DNA of 15,933 nt from an uncultured Cytophagaceae bacterium (GTDB lineage Bacteria; Bacteroidota; Bacteroidia; Cytophagales; Spirosomataceae). The translations under genes and the position numbers were made by a program. Location of the stretch: NCBI GenBank assembly GCA_938008575.1, contig CALLKB010000069.1, forward strand, positions 1 through 15,933. The letters run 5' to 3'. Below the pieces are notes generated by a model. That model did not search any database, was not told where the DNA came from, and was given only the letters and a program-made list of their open reading frames with translations. Shown here one piece after another: positions 13,933 through 15,933 of the stretch (positions are counted from its first letter, which is position 1; each line of letters opens with the position of its first letter).

Positions 13933-14541
13933 ATGCAGACATCCTTATCCCTCCAGTATCCTTTTATATTAGCTTCTAATTCACCTCGTAGAAAGGAGAT
14001 CTTACGTTCCGCTGGTTTCGAATTTGCAGTTTTACCCAGTGATGTGGATGAATCCTTTTCTGCTGATATGAGGCCTCAAGAGGTGCCGGTACATTTGGCA
14101 GAAAGAAAAGCGAATGAATTAGCGCGAATTTCCCCTAATGCCTTAGTGTTAGCGGCTGATACGGTTGTTATACTTGGAAATGATATTCTGAATAAGCCGC
14201 AGGATAAATCGGAAGCAATCTATATGTTGCAACAATTATCTGGAAAAACGCACGAAGTGGTCACAGGGATTGCGTTACATACCCCTCAAGGTTTGTTTAC
14301 CAAAGCAGACTCGGCCTTAGTCAAATTCAGGACTTTCGAGGACTGGGAAATTGATTTTTATGTTCGAGAAGGATCTTGCTTAGACAAGGCAGGCTCTTAT
14401 GGTGTGCAAGATTTCTTAGGAATGGTAGGCATAGAGTCCATTCAGGGATCTTTTTACACGGTCATGGGCTTGCCCATATTTGACGTGTATCAATTCATGA
14501 AACCTTATATTTTAGACGGGAAGCAGCTTCTGATTAGATAG
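13933..14541 (+). CDS. maf: Maf-family nucleotide pyrophosphatase
   Basis: A 202-aa Maf protein, a nucleoside triphosphate pyrophosphatase that hydrolyses dTTP, UTP or modified pyrimidine nucleotides and is linked to cell-division arrest. The N-terminal signature LASNSPRRKEILRSAGF is complete, followed by SDVDESF, the metal-binding ADTVV, NKPQDKSEAIYMLQQLSGKTHEVVTGIAL and AGSYGVQDF with GSFYTVMGLP near the end. ATG 13933 is preferred to TTG 13927, which lies inside the -7 element. Its last 8 bases overlap the 3' end of the iron-sulfur carrier gene on the opposite strand, with no room for a separate terminator. The YhdE-type substrate preference (dTTP/UTP) is likely but not certain. Confidence 0.94.
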   Translation: MQTSLSLQYPFILASNSPRRKEILRSAGFEFAVLPSDVDESFSADMRPQEVPVHLAERKANELARISPNALVLAADTVVILGNDILNKPQDKSEAIYMLQQLSGKTHEVVTGIALHTPQGLFTKADSALVKFRTFEDWEIDFYVREGSCLDKAGSYGVQDFLGMVGIESIQGSFYTVMGLPIFDVYQFMKPYILDGKQLLIR

Positions 14542-14860
14542 AGAAACTTTCGCCACAACCACAGGTGCGGCTTGCGTTCGGGTTTTTAAATTGAAAACCT
14601 TTTCCATTCAAGCCGTCTGAGAAATCTAATTCGGTGCCAGCCAGGTAGAGGATTGATTTCTTGTCTACCATTACTTTTACCCCTTTGTCTTCGAAAATCA
14701 TATCGTTTGGCTGTGCTTCTGCGGCGAAATCTAAATTATACATTAAGCCAGAGCAACCGCCTCCTTCTACAGCCACGCGGATGTTGAATTCCTCCGTTAA
14801 ACCTTCTTTAGAACGTAATTCCTTAATTCTATTGGCAGCTAAATCCGTTATCGTAAGCAT
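14534..14860 (-). CDS. A-type iron-sulfur carrier protein (IscA/SufA/ErpA family)
   Basis: A 108-aa HesB-like A-type carrier that accepts Fe-S clusters from the assembly machinery and passes them to apoproteins. The three conserved cysteines are present: C36 in GGGCSGLMY, and C100 and C102 in RTCGCGESF. The N-terminus ITDLAANRIKEL and the FSDGLNGKGFQFKNPNA segment are typical of the family. ATG 14860 is chosen because a perfect -7 element lies at 14890-14897, inside the longer alternative reading. No other suf or isc gene is in the window, so I do not choose between SufA and ErpA names. It is convergent with maf, overlapping by 8 bp. Confidence 0.93.
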   Translation of the reverse strand: MLTITDLAANRIKELRSKEGLTEEFNIRVAVEGGGCSGLMYNLDFAAEAQPNDMIFEDKGVKVMVDKKSILYLAGTELDFSDGLNGKGFQFKNPNASRTCGCGESFSI

Positions 14861-14889
14861 GATGGTCGTATTTTGATGAAAATCTGATA

Positions 14890-14897
14890 CAAAAGTA
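14890..14897 (-). promoter_or_regulatory. -7 promoter element for the iron-sulfur carrier gene
   Basis: Minus-strand TACTTTTG, an exact TAnnTTTG match, 29 nt upstream of the ATG at 14860. It gives a leader of about 23-25 nt and supports the shorter gene start. No clear -33 box is seen. Confidence 0.5.
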
Positions 14898-14911
14898 GCC
14901 CTTTTTTTGAT

Positions 14912-14957
14912 AAAAAAAACCATTATTTAGAGCGAATCTAAATAAACAGTGGTTTTT
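14912..14957 (-). terminator. AT-rich terminator hairpin, T8 tail on minus strand
   Basis: AAAAACCA-TTATTTAGA pairs with TCTAAATAA-(ACAG)-TGGTTTTT: 17 pairs interrupted by a 4-nt bulge, with loop GCGAA. On the minus strand the hairpin is followed directly by eight T (14912-14919), as expected of an intrinsic terminator for a minus-strand gene lying to the right. The gene it once served may be the truncated RlmL homologue. The T5 on the plus side would also allow weak bidirectional use. Confidence 0.6.
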
Positions 14958-15560
14958 CAAAATTTAAGGCCTTATTTATCCAATTCTAGGGATAATGTAT
15001 CAGCCAAGGATTCGCTATATACCGATAGAGCGGTAGATCAAATTAGCCAAAATAAAAATCTCCAGGTAGTGCTCCTCATGTTTTCCAGCAATAGCTTGCT
15101 CCCTTCTATGGCTAATGCGAGCGAGCAAGATCAGGTGCAGGCATTTAATGGCCTCAACAGCATCGTTGAAAAGTTGGTGAAAAGTAATAAAAAAGTTGTC
15201 TTGGTAATTGATAACCCTCATCTTGCTCAACCACAAGATTGCTTTCATAGAAAAGTAGGCATCTCAGTCATGGATGGGATGAAACGGATTAATCCCGAAT
15301 GCGAAATGCCAATTCAGCAATTTGAAGACCTGCAGAAAAAGTATCGCAGGGTTCTCAGTGACTTGGCTTATGCAAATCCCCGAGCGGTATTTGTGTTTGA
15401 TACCACGCCTTATCTTTGCTCAACGCCTGATGGGGTTTGCTCTTATCAGAAAGACGGCAGAAGAATGTATTCCTACGGCGATCATATTTCTGATTATGCT
15501 GCAGGGAAGGTTGGGGAGCCGCTCAATCAGTTTTTAGTGAATATCTCACGCGGAAAATAA
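14949..15560 (+). pseudogene. C-terminal fragment of an SGNH/AT3 acyltransferase
   Basis: This 203-codon frame resembles the C-terminal SGNH domain of OafA/YrhL-type O-acyltransferases, which acetylate surface polysaccharides. Recognisable segments are NLQVVLLMFSSN, KKVVLVIDNPHL, the paired cysteines in PYLCSTPDGVCSYQKDG, and the terminal YGDHISDYAAGKVGEPL corresponding to the D-x-x-H-L-S block. The membrane AT3 domain and the GDS nucleophile block are missing, and the Asp expected three residues before the His is Tyr. The nominal GTG start lies inside a terminator hairpin, so the true coding start is lost. No signal peptide or promoter is visible. I read it as a 5'-truncated remnant that reaches its natural stop. 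A small functional protein is possible but less likely. Confidence 0.65.
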
Positions 15561-15563
15561 GAT

Positions 15564-15597
15564 GAGACACAAACCCAAAAATACGAGAGCGTGTCTC
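15564..15597. repeat. Short inverted repeat between two gene fragments
   Basis: GAGACAC (15564-15570) and GTGTCTC (15591-15597) are perfect 7-bp inverted repeats 20 nt apart. They lie in the 47-bp gap between the SGNH fragment and the truncated methyltransferase. This could be a weak terminator stem or a trace of the rearrangement. There is no T-tract on either side. Confidence 0.4.
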
Positions 15598-15607
15598 GGT
15601 ATGCCGA

Positions 15608-15933
15608 TTACCTAAAAAATGAGTTTGCTTCTACCAAAATAGTTCCCGAACCACACATTGGATCCAAGAAATCGCTTTGACCGTCCCAACCCGAAAGCAA
15701 CAAGATTCCCGCTGCCAAAACTTCGTTGATTGGAGCAATATTAGTCGCTAATCGATAGCCTCTTTGGTGCAACGAATTCCCGGAAGTGTCTAATGCTACC
15801 GAAACTTGGTCTTTGTCAATATGAATATTAATTCGCAAATCGGGATGAATTTTCTCAATGCTTGGGCGCTGACCTGTTCTTTCGCGAAACTGATCTACGA
15901 TGGCATCTTTACATTTTTGAGAAACAAATTCCG
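15608..15933 (-). pseudogene. RlmL-type 23S rRNA methyltransferase, truncated after the SAM motif
   Basis: The frame enters from the right edge and reads like the middle of a THUMP-containing RlmL/YcbY-type rRNA guanine-N2 methyltransferase. It has FVSQKCKDAIVDQFRE, then QRPSIEKIHPDLRINIHI, then SVALDTSGNSLHQRGYRLA, then the SAM-binding motif FLDPMCGSGTILVEA. Six codons after this block comes a stop (TAA at 15608). Intact homologues run on for well over 100 residues with the catalytic N-P-P-Y motif, which is absent here in every frame before the neighbouring fragment begins. The protein would lack half the Rossmann fold and should not be active. I call it a 3'-truncated pseudogene. The N-terminal part lies outside the window and its integrity is unknown. 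Confidence 0.8.

Noticed and set aside
15564..15597. Insertion-sequence terminal repeats around the SGNH fragment.
   Set aside because: No transposase remnant, no matching repeat at the left end near 14915-14957 and no target-site duplication that I can see.
1..15933. CRISPR array, rRNA or tRNA genes.
   Set aside because: No regularly spaced repeats and no recognisable rRNA or tRNA sequence were seen on either strand.

Overview
The window looks like chromosomal DNA from a member of the Bacteroidota, most likely a Cytophagales-type bacterium. This is an inference from moderate-to-low GC, a PafA-type alkaline phosphatase, a menaquinone gene (menA), a short AMP nucleosidase, and several exact TAnnTTTG (Bacteroidota -7) promoter elements in front of genes whose upstream regions lack clear Shine-Dalgarno sequences. 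The genus cannot be named from sequence alone. Most of the window is ordinary housekeeping chromosome.

Layout. 1-1171 (-): the first 390 codons of a UDP-glucose 6-dehydrogenase running off the left edge. 1248-3315 (-): a small HsdR_N-type PD-(D/E)XK protein overlapping pafA. 3388-4161 (+): AMP nucleosidase. 4162-8850 (-): a tight four-gene run transcribed argS > glutathione peroxidase > menA > TPR protein. 8962-10980 (+): threonylcarbamoyl-AMP synthase directly abutting the CCA-adding enzyme, divergent from argS across a short region with two mirror-image TACCTTTG elements. 11052-11887: a small accessory island (below). 12077-13822 (-): a MarR regulator > YceI protein > nitroreductase cassette with a palindromic operator candidate and terminators. 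13933-14860: maf (+) and an A-type iron-sulfur carrier (-), convergent and overlapping by 8 bp. 14949-15933: a scar in which a 5'-truncated SGNH/acyltransferase fragment meets an RlmL-type RNA methyltransferase truncated just after its SAM-binding motif.

The most interesting part is the island at 11052-11887. Two short genes missed by a length-limited ORF scan (50 and 57 aa, minus strand, 7 nt apart) encode peptides with textbook double-glycine leaders (hydrophobic -12, E-8, L-7, I-4, G-2, G-1). One predicted mature peptide is an aromatic-rich amphipathic helix. The other is a hydrophobic, membrane-spanning type peptide. Each carries a GxxxG motif. The pair resembles a two-peptide (class IIb-like) bacteriocin or a secreted signalling pair. 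A strong GC hairpin separates them from a downstream 86-aa gene with a YbaB-like secondary-structure pattern, and a convergent 65-aa XRE regulator sits at the far end with a perfect palindrome just before its start codon. No C39-peptidase ABC exporter is in the window, so processing would have to be supplied from elsewhere.
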